Source: Alphaproteobacteria bacterium (GTDB lineage: Bacteria > Pseudomonadota > Alphaproteobacteria > Rhodobacterales > Rhodobacteraceae). From it: a stretch of DNA of 64,000 nucleotides. Position 1 is the first letter of the stretch. Each line of letters starts with the position of its first letter. The stretch spans positions 1 through 64,000 of the forward strand of contig JAUHWT010000015.1 of NCBI GenBank assembly GCA_030427145.1, read 5' to 3'. The translations under genes were made by a program, and so were the position numbers. The notes beneath the pieces are model-generated. The model did no database searches, was not told the origin of the DNA, and saw nothing but the letters and a program-made list of their open reading frames with translations. Shown one piece after another: positions 1 to 9,186 of this stretch.

Positions 1-67
1 ATCCGTCAAATATCTCAAGAATGCGCTGATCGAAATCCTGGGCCTTTTTACGTGCCGGCTGTGTCAT
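1..67 (-). CDS. N-terminal fragment of an unidentified protein, cut by the window edge
   Basis: An ATG on the minus strand opens a frame of 22 full codons (MTQPARKKAQDFDQRILEIF, then DG) that runs off the left edge. The charged start without a signal peptide is weakly reminiscent of the N-terminus of bacterial dienelactone hydrolase-family proteins, but this is too short to identify. It would be transcribed leftwards, like the binding-protein gene upstream of it, from which a strong terminator separates it. Confidence 0.4.
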   Translation of the reverse strand, partial: MTQPARKKAQDFDQRILEIFDG

Positions 68-90
68 GGTGTTCCCTGCCTGTTGCTCCC

Positions 91-134
91 AAAAAGCCGT
101 CGGCCCGCCTTAATCCTCCATACGGGCCGACGGC
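91..134 (-). terminator. Rho-independent terminator after the binding-protein gene
   Basis: A perfect 12-bp inverted repeat (GCCGTCGGCCCG at 96-107, CGGGCCGACGGC at 123-134) has a 15-nt loop. On the minus strand the stem is followed directly by five T residues (91-95 on plus are AAAAA). It sits about 70 bp past the stop of the gene ending at 207, so it should end that transcript and isolate the fragment at 1-67. Confidence 0.85.
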
Positions 135-206
135 CCCTGGAAGCTTAGATACGGCGCGCCCGGTTTTGGGATAAATCGCGCCGTGTTGACCATATTGTGA
201 TGCGGG

Positions 207-977
207 TCAGAGACCCCACTCACCGCGCACGCCCTCGAAGAAACCCTGGGCCTGTTTGAGCTTGATCCAGTTGTTGACGTAGTTGATCCAGACCTGGTCA
301 TCCTGGGGCAGCAGCATCGCAATGGGGGTCGGTTCGCGTGGTTCGGTATTGGGAACGCGGGCGATGTCGAATTTCTCCGTCAGGGTGGCCCCTTCAATGT
401 TCGAGGTCACAAACACGTCCGCACGCCCGGCAATGACCTCCTGAAAGCCTCTGGCCGGAGCCTCCACGACCTTAAGCTCAGCATCCGGGAACCAGGCCCG
501 GGTCATGGCCTCAAACGACGTACCGAGGGTGGTGGCGACGGTGACATCCTCCTGATTGATCGAGTCCCAGCCGTCGAAATTCCCGACATTGCCGTTCATG
601 GCGAAGGGGAAAAACTCAACGGAAAGATAGCTTTCCGAGAAACCGGCGGCTTTCATGCGGGCCGGAGACACCGATGCGGACCCTGTGATGTGGTAGTTGC
701 CGGCAACGATGCCGTTCACCAGGGTTTTCCAGTCGGTCGCCACGAACTCGATCTCAACACCAAGGTCGTTTGCAAGTTCGGTCATGACGTCAATGTCAAA
801 GCCCTTGTAACTGTTGCTCGCTGGATCGCGCAGGGTCATGGGGTTCCAGTCACCGGTTGTGCCGACCTTCAGCACCCCGCCTTCCAGAATGTCGTTGAGC
901 GCGGATTGCGCGAGGGCGGAAGTGGCTAGTCCCAACGCAAGAAGTGTTGCGGCGGTATTGGCGATCAGTCGGTTCAT
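207..977 (-). CDS. Polar amino-acid ABC transporter periplasmic binding protein (family 3)
   Basis: 256 aa if started at the ATG at 977, which opens a clean signal peptide (MNRLIANTAATLLALGLATS, cleavage near ALAQS). A further nine codons upstream (to 1004) are possible but would bury it. The mature protein begins with the family-3 pattern 'VLKVGTTGDWNPM' followed by GFDIDVMTELANDLGV and a W-K-T-L-V segment, resembling amino-acid binding proteins and the cyclohexadienyl dehydratase (PheC) branch of the same fold. It should bind a small amino acid or carboxylate in the periplasm and pass it to the permease encoded divergently at 1148. No ATPase gene lies beside it. The ligand cannot be read from the sequence. 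Confidence 0.85.
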   Translation of the reverse strand: MNRLIANTAATLLALGLATSALAQSALNDILEGGVLKVGTTGDWNPMTLRDPASNSYKGFDIDVMTELANDLGVEIEFVATDWKTLVNGIVAGNYHITGSASVSPARMKAAGFSESYLSVEFFPFAMNGNVGNFDGWDSINQEDVTVATTLGTSFEAMTRAWFPDAELKVVEAPARGFQEVIAGRADVFVTSNIEGATLTEKFDIARVPNTEPREPTPIAMLLPQDDQVWINYVNNWIKLKQAQGFFEGVRGEWGL

Positions 978-1147
978 GTCGGTCTGTTTCCCGTCAGTTG
1001 TCACGGTCGAGGAGCGGAGGCGATGGCCGCCAGACCCGCCCGATGAGGCTTGAATGAGAGGTCAAAGAGACGCTAATCACAAGTAGCAATTTTGTGTTGA
1101 ATGGTTCGCCTCGGCGCACTGGTTTTTTGGCGGGAACGGGCGCACGT

Positions 1148-1975
1148 ATGGGCGGCAGCGCGGCACGGATTTCAGGGCATTGGTGCAGCGAACCGCGTCG
1201 GCGGTTGACACGCATGGCGGGGCCGGTCGCGGCCATTTTCTGCGTCCTGCTGCTCTCTGGCTGTTCGTCCTCCGGAGGCTGGGGCTGGTACGTGATCGAC
1301 CCGACCACCGAGGCGGGACGAACCAACATCCGTTTTCTGGTCGGTGGCTTTGGCGCGACCATTCTGATGTCGGCGGTTGCCGCAATGATCTCGATTGTGG
1401 TGGGCCTCATCGTGGCTTTGCCGGCTTTGTCCAGCCGGAGATGGGTGCGGATCATCAACCGGATCTACGTGGAGTTCATCCGGGCGATCCCGCTTCTGCC
1501 GATGCTGTTCTGGGTGTTCTATGGCCTGCCAATCGTGTTCCGCTCCATTGGCATTGATCTCAACATCGACCCGTTCTGGGGCGCGGTCATTACCCTCGCG
1601 GTCTCTGACAGTGCGTTCACCGCGGAGATCTACCGCTCCGGCATTCAGTCAGTAGGCCGGGGCCAGGCGGAAGCGGCGCAGTCCATTGGCCTCAACTACT
1701 ACCAGACCATGCGCCTGGTCATTCTGCCACAGGCCATCCGGCGTATCCTTCCGCCGCTGGCGAACCAGTTTATCTACATCGTCAAAATGTCGGCCTTCGC
1801 CTCGGTCATCGGGATGCAGGAGCTTACCCGGCGGGCGAATGAACTGGTGGTCACTGAGTATCGCCCGCTGGAGATCTACTCGCTCCTGATCCTGGAATAT
1901 CTGATCCTCGTCCTGATCATCAGCGCCTTCGTGCGCAAGCTGGAGCGCAAAATGGCCCCGGAAGAGCGGGCGTGA
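1148..1975 (+). CDS. Amino-acid ABC transporter permease (HisM/HisQ type)
   Basis: 275 aa from ATG 1148; a GTG at 1094 and an ATG at 1214 are alternatives, and none has a convincing ribosome binding site. After a short hydrophobic segment with a lipobox-like LLLSGCSSS and the sequence WGWYVIDP, the protein has the membrane segments of the HisM fold. The EAA-type coupling loop is at about residues 160-190 ('AEAAQSIGLNYYQTMRLVIL', then PQAIRRILPPLANQ). It is divergent from the binding protein at 207-977 with which it presumably works. A partner ATPase and a second permease are absent here. The N-terminal lipobox-like stretch is unusual for a permease, though I recall similar WGWYV proteins in other alphaproteobacteria. 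Confidence 0.83.
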   Translation: MGGSAARISGHWCSEPRRRLTRMAGPVAAIFCVLLLSGCSSSGGWGWYVIDPTTEAGRTNIRFLVGGFGATILMSAVAAMISIVVGLIVALPALSSRRWVRIINRIYVEFIRAIPLLPMLFWVFYGLPIVFRSIGIDLNIDPFWGAVITLAVSDSAFTAEIYRSGIQSVGRGQAEAAQSIGLNYYQTMRLVILPQAIRRILPPLANQFIYIVKMSAFASVIGMQELTRRANELVVTEYRPLEIYSLLILEYLILVLIISAFVRKLERKMAPEERA

Positions 1976-1995
1976 CAGCCGCGGATGCCGCCGGT

Positions 1996-3252
1996 TCAGG
2001 CCCCTGCCGCCTCGTTCATTGCTGTCAGGAAGCGGCTTACCTCGCCGGGCGAGTTGTAATGGCTGAATGACACGCGGATGCAGGTATCAATGCCGAGCGG
2101 GCCGAGCACGTTGCCGCAATAGGTGTCGTTTTTGCGGATATGGACGCGGATTTCCCGGTCCTCCAGAAACTGAACGAGGCTGGCAGCGTCCATGGTGTCG
2201 AGGGTCAGGGAGACAACACCCTCCCGGCCTGGATTGTCGAGGCCTCCCAGCACTGTCACGCCGGGGATGTCGGCAAGGCCGCGCTGGTTGTGGGTGCCCT
2301 CAATCATCGCCTGGGCGAGGATCTGTTCCTGCGCGTGGATTGCGGTTGCGGCCGCCTCGATCCGGGTCCGGGGATCCGTGCTTTCGGTGAAAAGGCCGCC
2401 AAGCCAGAGGAAGTGATCGACCACGTCCGAGAAGGTGGCATAGCTGCCCGCGTCGCGCGTTCCCTGCTCCCAGCCGGTGGGGGAGGAGCCAACAAGCGTT
2501 TCCTTGGTGCAGGCGGTCAGGCGGTCCGAGGCCCAGCCAATGCCGTATCCGTGGCGCGAAAACACCTTGTAGGGTGACACGGCATAGCCGTCGGCATTGA
2601 GCGCCTCGAGGTCGATGCCGCCATGGCTGGCGTGCTGAATTCCGTCAACGATAATGAAGCAGTCCGGAGCCTTATCGCGGATGGCTGCGACGATCCTGTT
2701 CACATCGACGCTGATGCCGGTCACGGGTGAGGTGTGGACGATGGAGGCAACACGCAGATCGGGCGTGATGTGCGGCAGCCATGCCTCCACATCGACAGTT
2801 CCCGTGGCGTCGTCATGGGCCACTAGCGTCAGTGGCCGGCCCGTCACATCGGCCCAACGGGACATGGCGCTGCGCGAAGCCGGATGTTCCAGCGTTGTGC
2901 CCAGCATCGTCCCGCCGGGCTCTGCGCCCAGGGCCGCCGTGCGGACGAGACGGAACAGAACCTCGGTGCCGCTCTCCCCCACGAACACCTGACCGTCCGG
3001 AGCATTCATCCACAGCCGCATGTCCGCGCGGCCTTTGTCGATGGCGGTCTGCAGCGCGGTGGAAGCCGCATTGATGCGTCCCTGGTTGTCGGGATAGGAG
3101 GCGTAGAGGCCGGAGGTCTCAACCACGGATTTCAGTGTCAGCGCCCCGCCGGCGTTCTCAAAGAATATGCGCGGGCCGGAAAACGGACAGGTGTCGATAT
3201 GGGCGAACCTGTCGCGGACCTGCTCCAACAGTCCTGGAACTTCAGAAATCAT
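1996..3252 (-). CDS. Class V aminotransferase-fold PLP enzyme (cysteine desulfurase-like)
   Basis: 418 aa, usual size for the aminotransferase class V/SufS fold. Visible landmarks are the N-terminal FFENAGGALT, the PLP-ring-stacking/aspartate region DGIQHASHG (D203, H207) and the Schiff-base lysine in SPYKVFSRHG (K229). The family includes cysteine desulfurases, isopenicillin epimerase-like proteins and kynureninase relatives. No active-site cysteine loop is obvious, so sulfur transfer is not assured. It converges on the amino-acid permease (20 bp between stops) and may process an amino acid, but that is inference. Confidence 0.8.
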   Translation of the reverse strand: MISEVPGLLEQVRDRFAHIDTCPFSGPRIFFENAGGALTLKSVVETSGLYASYPDNQGRINAASTALQTAIDKGRADMRLWMNAPDGQVFVGESGTEVLFRLVRTAALGAEPGGTMLGTTLEHPASRSAMSRWADVTGRPLTLVAHDDATGTVDVEAWLPHITPDLRVASIVHTSPVTGISVDVNRIVAAIRDKAPDCFIIVDGIQHASHGGIDLEALNADGYAVSPYKVFSRHGYGIGWASDRLTACTKETLVGSSPTGWEQGTRDAGSYATFSDVVDHFLWLGGLFTESTDPRTRIEAAATAIHAQEQILAQAMIEGTHNQRGLADIPGVTVLGGLDNPGREGVVSLTLDTMDAASLVQFLEDREIRVHIRKNDTYCGNVLGPLGIDTCIRVSFSHYNSPGEVSRFLTAMNEAAGA

Positions 3253-3330
3253 GTGCGCCCTCCAGCCGTACCACTTCGGTATGTGTTTGTTCCCGAATGT
3301 CTAAAGCCGGGCGCGTCGGCTTGTAACCCC

Positions 3331-3357
3331 AAAAAAAAGGCCGGGCACAACCCGGCC
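3331..3357 (-). terminator. Rho-independent terminator of the DUF1127 gene
   Basis: GGCCGGG (3339-3345), loop CACAA, CCCGGCC (3351-3357), followed on the minus strand by eight T residues (plus 3331-3338). It begins about 20 bp after the stop of the gene at 3379-3579, so it most likely terminates that short transcript and prevents read-through into the aminotransferase gene. Confidence 0.88.
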
Positions 3358-3378
3358 AGTACAGGGAAAATCGTGACT

Positions 3379-3579
3379 TCAGTCCTGCCAGAAGTATTTC
3401 GCCGCCTCGTCCCGCGCCTCCACAGGATCGAGCCCGATATCGCGAAGCAGGTTTGCGTCGAGTTTTTCAAGCGCGCGTCGTGTCCGGCGCCGGTGCGCCC
3501 AGAATGTCACCAGAGCCAGGATGTTGGAGGTAAGACGACCGGCGTTCGCGGTACGCACGGTAAGGAGTGCGTGTGACAT
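3379..3579 (-). CDS. DUF1127 domain small protein
   Basis: 66 aa from the ATG at 3579; the frame extends upstream to 3690 but the family is short and begins like this one. The second half carries the DUF1127 signature: a basic arginine-rich stretch (HRRRTRRALEKL) followed by LLRDIGLDPVEARDEAAKYF. Such proteins are abundant in Rhodobacterales. Some members are small arginine-rich regulators linked to RNA turnover and phosphate or stress responses, but this one's role is unknown. It is monocistronic, ends in a strong terminator and is divergent from the MocR gene at 3664. Confidence 0.85.
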   Translation of the reverse strand: MSHALLTVRTANAGRLTSNILALVTFWAHRRRTRRALEKLDANLLRDIGLDPVEARDEAAKYFWQD

Positions 3580-3599
3580 GGGATTGTTCCGTATTTGTA

Positions 3600-3627
3600 T
3601 TGACACAATGCAACGTAGTGTTACAAT
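3600..3627 (+). promoter_or_regulatory. Consensus-like sigma-70 promoter for the MocR gene
   Basis: TTGACA (3600-3605), a 16-bp spacer and TACAAT (3622-3627) form a near-perfect housekeeping promoter pointing at the start codon at 3664. The surrounding stretch is AT-rich, unlike its flanks, and contains repeated TACAAT/ACAATG units that may be regulator half-sites. Confidence 0.65.
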
Positions 3628-3663
3628 TATTGAGTACAATGACATTTCAAACCGGTCCACAAA

Positions 3664-5082
3664 ATGATTGTAGCGGATACAATTTGGCAAACTAATCTCC
3701 GGGCCTCGGGCCGGTCAAAATACAGGGCCATCGCCCAGACCATTCGCAACGGCATTGTATCGGGTGACCTGCGTGAGGGGGAAAAGCTGCCCCCGGTGCG
3801 GGACCTGGCCTACCGGATTGGCGTGACGCCTGGTACCGTCGCACGGGCCTATGCCCTGCTCACCGATGAGGGGCGGCTGGTCGCGGGTGTGGGCCGTGGC
3901 ACCTATGTTGCGGGTCGCGCCGGGGCGCCGGTGGAAACCCTGCCGCCGCTAATTCACGACCCGAAAACCGTCACCCGGGATCAGCTTCATCTCATGAGCC
4001 CGAAAATGCCCGAGGTGGGGCAGGGCAGGCTGATGCGCGACGCCATGTCCCATCTGTCGCAGACCATGCCGTGGGACCATCTGTTGCAGTATCCCAACCG
4101 GGACTCCGACGCGGCGGCGCGGGAGTTGTTCCGAAGTTCGGTGGTCGATACCGCTGTCGGCGCGGTCGAGCCGGAGGACGTCGTCGTCACCAATGGCGGA
4201 CAGAACGCGGTGGTCATGATCCTGCAGACCGTTCTGCACGGCTCGGCACCCGTAATCGCGGTGGACGAGTTGAGCTATGGCGGTTTCCGTTCCGCGGCCA
4301 GATTGTGCCGTGCTGCGGTGGCGGGTGTTCCCTGGGATGCGGATGGCCCGCGGCCGGACGTGTTTGAGGAACTCGTGCGGACCCAGGGCGTGCAGATTTA
4401 CTGCACCTCCTCGGAGGTCTGCAATCCGATTGTACGTGGCGTAACGCCCGCCCGTCGCCGGGAAATTGCGCGGATCGCCGACCGGTTCGGCGTTCATATC
4501 ATGGATGACGAATGTTACCGGCTGATGCGCACCGACCGGCAGGGTCCGGGATACCGGTCATACCTGCCGGAGCTGACCTGGCATGTCACCTCGCCGTCCA
4601 AATCCCTGAGTGCCGCATTGCGGATCGGGTTCGTCATAGCGCCGGTGGGGTGGGGCGGGGCGCTGGCCCGGACCTCGTCCTTCAATTTCTTCGGTGTGTC
4701 GCGCCTGATCACCGATCTCTACGCGCATGTCATGGCGCGCACGGAACTGCCCGGCATTCTTGACCGTGTGCGGGACCGGATCGGAAACGACATCCGGGCC
4801 GCGGTGAACGCGCTCGGGCGAAGCAAAATCAACTGGTCGGAGGACGTGCCGTTCCTGTGGCTGGAGCTGCCGGCCGGTTGGCGCGCTGGCGAGTTCTGCA
4901 AGGCCCTGGAGGCGGAAAACATCCTCGTAAAATCAGCCGAGGATTTCTCGCTCCGGGATGGCCGCGCCGTCCATGCCGTTCGCATTGCCGTCAACGGACA
5001 GGTTCCGCACGAGGCGTTCGTGGCTGGAATGAAGACGGTCCGGCGGCTTCTGGATACGCCGCCCGACCGGGTTTTTGCGTGA
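3664..5082 (+). CDS. MocR-type regulator: GntR winged helix fused to a PLP aminotransferase domain
   Basis: 472 aa. Residues 15-85 form a GntR winged helix (SKYRAIAQTIRNGI, then LPPVRDLAYRIGVTPGTVAR). Residues 110-470 form a fold type I aminotransferase with the PLP lysine in SPSKSLSAALR (K313). MocR proteins use the PLP domain as an effector sensor. The gene is divergent from the DUF1127 gene, and its stop lies 7 bp from that of gcvP, which converges on it. An inverted repeat ATTGTA/TACAAT inside codons 2-7 suggests autoregulation. Target genes are not evident; glycine metabolism next door is only a guess. Confidence 0.88.
   Translation: MIVADTIWQTNLRASGRSKYRAIAQTIRNGIVSGDLREGEKLPPVRDLAYRIGVTPGTVARAYALLTDEGRLVAGVGRGTYVAGRAGAPVETLPPLIHDPKTVTRDQLHLMSPKMPEVGQGRLMRDAMSHLSQTMPWDHLLQYPNRDSDAAARELFRSSVVDTAVGAVEPEDVVVTNGGQNAVVMILQTVLHGSAPVIAVDELSYGGFRSAARLCRAAVAGVPWDADGPRPDVFEELVRTQGVQIYCTSSEVCNPIVRGVTPARRREIARIADRFGVHIMDDECYRLMRTDRQGPGYRSYLPELTWHVTSPSKSLSAALRIGFVIAPVGWGGALARTSSFNFFGVSRLITDLYAHVMARTELPGILDRVRDRIGNDIRAAVNALGRSKINWSEDVPFLWLELPAGWRAGEFCKALEAENILVKSAEDFSLRDGRAVHAVRIAVNGQVPHEAFVAGMKTVRRLLDTPPDRVFA
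3667..3683. promoter_or_regulatory. Inverted repeat ATTGTA-N5-TACAAT at the MocR start
   Basis: ATTGTA (3667-3672) and TACAAT (3678-3683) are perfect inverted half-sites separated by 5 bp. They lie just inside the coding start and match the direct copies of TACAAT at 3622 and 3634. I interpret them as candidate binding sites for the adjacent MocR protein. Confidence 0.4.
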
Positions 5083-5089
5083 ACGGCCT

Positions 5090-7942
5090 TTACTCGGCCG
5101 CCTCGCTATAGGCTTCCATCGGCGGGCAGGTGCAGACGAGGTTGCGGTCGCCATAGGCGTTGTCGACGCGGTTGACCGCAGGCCAGTACTTGTCCACCCG
5201 CAGCGCCCCAGCCGGATAGCAGGCCGCCTCGCGCGAATAGGGCCGGTCCCATTCGCCCACCAGATCCGCGACCGTGTGTGGGGCGTTTTTCAGCGGGTTG
5301 TTATTGGGATCAATCCTGCCATCCTCGATGTCCTGCGCTTCCGCCCGGATCGAGAGCATCGCGTCACAGAACCGGTCGAGTTCAGCCTTGGGCTCCGACT
5401 CCGTCGGCTCCACCATCAGCGTCCCGGCCACGGGCCATGACATGGTCGGCGCGTGGAAGCCACTGTCGATCAGGCGTTTGGCGATGTCATCCACCGTGAC
5501 GCCCGCGCTGTCCGAGAGCGGCCGCGTGTCGAGAATGCATTCATGGGCAACGCAGCCGTTATTCCCGGTGTAGAGAATTTTGTACGCGCCTTCGAGACGC
5601 TTCGCGATGTAGTTGGCGTTCAGGATGGCAATCTTTGTCGCCTGGGTCAGCCCCGATCCACCGCAGAGCAGGATATAGGCCCAGCTCACCGGCAGGATGC
5701 TCGGCGAGCCAAACGGCGCCGCCGATACCGGCCCAACCGCTTGGCCATGCTCCGGATGCCCAGGCAGGAATTCGGCCAGGTGGGCCTTTACGCCAATCGG
5801 CCCCATGCCCGGTCCGCCGCCGCCATGCGGGATGCAGAAGGTCTTGTGCAGGTTCAGGTGGCTCACGTCGCCGCCAATGTCCCCGGGTCGGGACAGGCCG
5901 ACCATGGCGTTCATGTTCGCGCCGTCGATATAGACCTGGCCGCCATATTTGTGGGTGATCTCGCAGACCTCCATCACCGTGTCCTCGAACACGCCATGGG
6001 TCGAGGGATAGGTGATCATGCAGGCCGCGAGGTTGTCGCCATGCTGCTCCGCCTTGGCCCGGAAGTCGTCAAGGTCGATATTGCCATGGGCGTCGGAGCC
6101 CACCGGCACGACCTTCCACCCCACCATGCTGGCCGAGGCCGGGTTCGTGCCATGTGCGGAGGTCGGGATCAGACAGACATTGCGGTGCCCGTCCCCGTTC
6201 GCCACATGCCAGTTCCGGATGGTCAGAAGCCCGGCATACTCACCCTGCGCGCCGGAATTGGGCTGCTGCGAGATCGCGTCATAGCCGGTGATCTGACAGA
6301 GCTTGTGGTTCAGGTCGCTGATCAGTTCCGAATAGCCCTCGGCCTGATCCGCCGGAACAAACGGGTGCAGGTCGCCGAACTCCGACCACGTCACCGGGAT
6401 CATTTCCGCAGTCGCGTTGAGCTTCATTGTGCAGGAGCCAAGCGGGATCATCGCCCGGTCCAGCGCCAGGTCCCGGTCGGCGAGGCGGCGCATGTAGCGG
6501 GTCATCTCCGCTTCCGCCCGGTTCATGTGGAAAATCGGATGGGTCAGATAGGCGCTCTCGCGCAGCATGGCCTCGGGCAGGCGGTACTCGCGTTTCTTGA
6601 CGCTGTCGTAATTCAGTTCCACGCCGAACGCGGCCCAGACCGCCCGGATCGTATCGGGCCGGGTCCGTTCATCCAGCGAGATGCCGATCCGGGTGTCACC
6701 GATTTTGCGCAGATTGATGCCGTTGCGCACCGCCGCCTTCATGATGACATTCTGAAGCGCGCCAACCTCGACGGTAATCGTGTCGAAGAACTCGTTCGGC
6801 TCCACCGTGAAGCCCACGCTCTCAAGACCTTTGGCCAGCCGCACGGCCTTGCGGTGGACGGACTGAGCGATGGCCTTGATGCCGTCCGGCCCGTGATAGA
6901 CCGCGTACATGGATGCGATAACGGCCAGCAGCGCCTGCGCCGTACAGACGTTAGAATTGGCCTTGTCCCGACGGATGTGCTGCTCGCGGGTCTGCAGTGA
7001 AAGCCGGTAGGCCTTGTTGCCCCGGCTGTCGAGCGAGACACCAATGATGCGCCCCGGCATCGACCGTTTCAGCGCGTCACGGCAGGACATGTAGGCCGCG
7101 TGCGGCCCGCCATACCCAAGGGGAACGCCAAAGCGCTGGGTCGAGCCGATGGCAATATCCGCCCCCATTTCGCCCGGGCTTTTCAGCAGGGCGAGCGCCA
7201 GCGGGTCGGCGGCCACAATACCGATCGCCTTGTTTTCGTGCAGCGCCTCCATGGCACCGGAAAAATCCCGGACATGCCCGTAGGTGCCAGGATACTGGAA
7301 AATCGCTCCGAACACCTCGGTCGCGTCCAGCTCATCGGGATCGGCAACCCGCACCTCTATGCCCAAAGGTTCGGCACGGGTCTTGATGACGGCAATGTTC
7401 TGCGGGTGGCAGTTCTCGTCGACAAAGAACACGTTCGCCTTCGACTTCGCCGTGCGCTTCGCCATGGTCATGGCCTCGGCCGCGGCGGTGCTTTCGTCGA
7501 GGAGGGAGGCGTTGGCGATATCGAGACCCGTCAGGTCGGACACCATCGTCTGGAAGTTCAGCAGCGCCTCAAGCCGCCCCTGCGAAATCTCCGGCTGATA
7601 GGGCGTGTAGGCCGTGTACCAGGCCGGATTTTCCAGGATGTTCCGCAGGATCGGGGCGGGTGTCGTGGTGCCGTAATAGCCCTGTCCGATAAGCGATGTC
7701 AGAACCTGGTTTTTCTCCGCCACCTCCCGCATGTGGAACAGCGCGTCCCGCTCGCTCATTGGCTCGCCAAAATCCAGCGGATCTTTCTGGCGAATGGCAT
7801 CGGGCACCGTGGCCGAGATCAGATCATCAAGCGTTTCATACCCGATGGTCTCAAGCATCTGCGCGATCTCGGAAGGCGAGGGACCGATGTGACGACGGTT
7901 GGCAAAGTCATAAGCTTCATAGGTGGTCAGTTCGAAAACCAT
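5090..7942 (-). CDS. gcvP: Glycine dehydrogenase (decarboxylating), P protein of the glycine cleavage system
   Basis: 950 aa, the full length of single-chain bacterial P proteins. It decarboxylates glycine with PLP and transfers the aminomethyl group to lipoyl-GcvH. The N-terminal half starts with the family's [11 protein letters not shown]. The catalytic half carries HLNLHKTF with the PLP lysine at K700, followed by the glycine-rich [13 protein letters not shown]. It is the second gene after gcvT, with only 15 bp between them. The usual gcvH between gcvT and gcvP is missing, so the H protein must be encoded elsewhere. Confidence 0.97.
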   Translation of the reverse strand: MVFELTTYEAYDFANRRHIGPSPSEIAQMLETIGYETLDDLISATVPDAIRQKDPLDFGEPMSERDALFHMREVAEKNQVLTSLIGQGYYGTTTPAPILRNILENPAWYTAYTPYQPEISQGRLEALLNFQTMVSDLTGLDIANASLLDESTAAAEAMTMAKRTAKSKANVFFVDENCHPQNIAVIKTRAEPLGIEVRVADPDELDATEVFGAIFQYPGTYGHVRDFSGAMEALHENKAIGIVAADPLALALLKSPGEMGADIAIGSTQRFGVPLGYGGPHAAYMSCRDALKRSMPGRIIGVSLDSRGNKAYRLSLQTREQHIRRDKANSNVCTAQALLAVIASMYAVYHGPDGIKAIAQSVHRKAVRLAKGLESVGFTVEPNEFFDTITVEVGALQNVIMKAAVRNGINLRKIGDTRIGISLDERTRPDTIRAVWAAFGVELNYDSVKKREYRLPEAMLRESAYLTHPIFHMNRAEAEMTRYMRRLADRDLALDRAMIPLGSCTMKLNATAEMIPVTWSEFGDLHPFVPADQAEGYSELISDLNHKLCQITGYDAISQQPNSGAQGEYAGLLTIRNWHVANGDGHRNVCLIPTSAHGTNPASASMVGWKVVPVGSDAHGNIDLDDFRAKAEQHGDNLAACMITYPSTHGVFEDTVMEVCEITHKYGGQVYIDGANMNAMVGLSRPGDIGGDVSHLNLHKTFCIPHGGGGPGMGPIGVKAHLAEFLPGHPEHGQAVGPVSAAPFGSPSILPVSWAYILLCGGSGLTQATKIAILNANYIAKRLEGAYKILYTGNNGCVAHECILDTRPLSDSAGVTVDDIAKRLIDSGFHAPTMSWPVAGTLMVEPTESEPKAELDRFCDAMLSIRAEAQDIEDGRIDPNNNPLKNAPHTVADLVGEWDRPYSREAACYPAGALRVDKYWPAVNRVDNAYGDRNLVCTCPPMEAYSEAAE

Positions 7943-7957
7943 GTCGGTATTCCCCGG

Positions 7958-9055
7958 TCAGCGCTTGTAGTTCTGTTTGACGAACGGAAGTTCAACGATT
8001 TCGGCAGGCTGTGGCTTGCCCCGGATAATCAGGTTCACCTGCGTGCCGGGTTCGGCCATATCGCTGGTGACATAGCCCATCGCAACCGGGGCCTCCACCG
8101 TGGGGCCGAAGCCACCGGATGTGACCGCGCCCGCCGGCATGCCGTCCGTTGACTGCACCTCAACACCGGCCCGCGCCGGGGCCCGGCCAACCGGTTTGAT
8201 GCCCACGAGTTTGCGGGACGTGCCCTCGGTCAGTTCCTTCTGGATGCGGTCCGCCCCGGGGAAGCCGCCTTCCTCGCGGCGTCGTTTCTGAATGGCCCAG
8301 GTCAGTGACGCCTCAACCGGGCTGGTGTCGTTGTCGATGTCATTGCCGTAAAGGCACAGCCCCGCCTCCAGCCGAAGACTGTCACGCGCGCCGAGCCCGG
8401 CGGGTTCGCAGTCCTCATGGTCCAGCAGCTTTCTGGTGATCCGGATCGCGTCCGCCCCGGGGATCGAAATCTCGTAGCCGTCCTCGCCGGTATAGCCCAG
8501 ACGCGAAATGCGGCATTCCACCCCGTCGATGTCTGCCGTGGTGGTTTCCATGAACTTCAGATCGCGCGCCGGGGGGCAGAGCCCGCCCACGACATCTTCC
8601 GCCGAGGGCCCCTGAACAGCCACCAGCGCCCGGTCGAAAATCTCCGTGACCTCAACCCCTTCAAGGTTGTTCGCCATATGCGGGATGTCCTGATGGCGCA
8701 TGGACGCGTTGACCACGACAAAAAGATGATCACCCGCGTTGGACACGATCAGGTCATCCATGATGCCGCCCTGATCATTGGTGAAAAACGTGTAGCGCGC
8801 CTTGCCCTCTTTCAGCGTCGTCAGCGCCGACGGCACAAGGGCCTCAAGCTTTTCCGCCACATTGTCACCGCGCAGGATCACCTGACCCATATGGCTCACG
8901 TCAAACAGACCGGCCTTGGCACGGGTATGTTTGTGCTCGGTCATGATGCCCTTCGGGTACTGAACCGGCATCTCCCAACCGGCGAAGTCCACCATCTTCC
9001 CCCCAAGCTCCAGGTGCAGATCATGGAGTGGCGTACGTTTGGCTGCGTCTGACAT
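7958..9055 (-). CDS. gcvT: Aminomethyltransferase, T protein of the glycine cleavage system
   Basis: 365 aa, typical for GcvT. It transfers the methylene group from aminomethyl-lipoyl-GcvH to tetrahydrofolate and releases ammonia. Recognisable segments are TPLHDLHLELGGKMVDFAGW, FDVSHMGQ, GYTGEDGYEIS and the C-terminal barrel with EAPVAMGYV. The start at 9055 is preceded by a good GGGGGAGGA ribosome binding site. It is the first gene of a two-gene unit with gcvP. I looked for a glycine riboswitch in the roughly 130-bp leader and did not recognise one. Confidence 0.96.
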   Translation of the reverse strand: MSDAAKRTPLHDLHLELGGKMVDFAGWEMPVQYPKGIMTEHKHTRAKAGLFDVSHMGQVILRGDNVAEKLEALVPSALTTLKEGKARYTFFTNDQGGIMDDLIVSNAGDHLFVVVNASMRHQDIPHMANNLEGVEVTEIFDRALVAVQGPSAEDVVGGLCPPARDLKFMETTTADIDGVECRISRLGYTGEDGYEISIPGADAIRITRKLLDHEDCEPAGLGARDSLRLEAGLCLYGNDIDNDTSPVEASLTWAIQKRRREEGGFPGADRIQKELTEGTSRKLVGIKPVGRAPARAGVEVQSTDGMPAGAVTSGGFGPTVEAPVAMGYVTSDMAEPGTQVNLIIRGKPQPAEIVELPFVKQNYKR

Positions 9056-9186
9056 GACGGATCCTCCCCCGAAAATTCTCCGGGAGAGTCATGCCACAGT
9101 CAAAGGGCGACAGAAAGGTGAGAAACGCGCCTCAGCCCGTCAGTAACGGTGCCGGACCAAAACGTGATCGAAACTCGATCCGATGC

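Noticed and set aside
5453-7000. A 515-codon plus-strand frame opposite gcvP
   Set aside because: gcvP is unmistakable on the other strand; the antisense frame has no recognisable feature.
9056-9186. Possible glycine riboswitch upstream of gcvT
   Set aside because: I could not find the paired conserved elements of the glycine aptamer on the transcribed strand. A covariance-model search would settle it.
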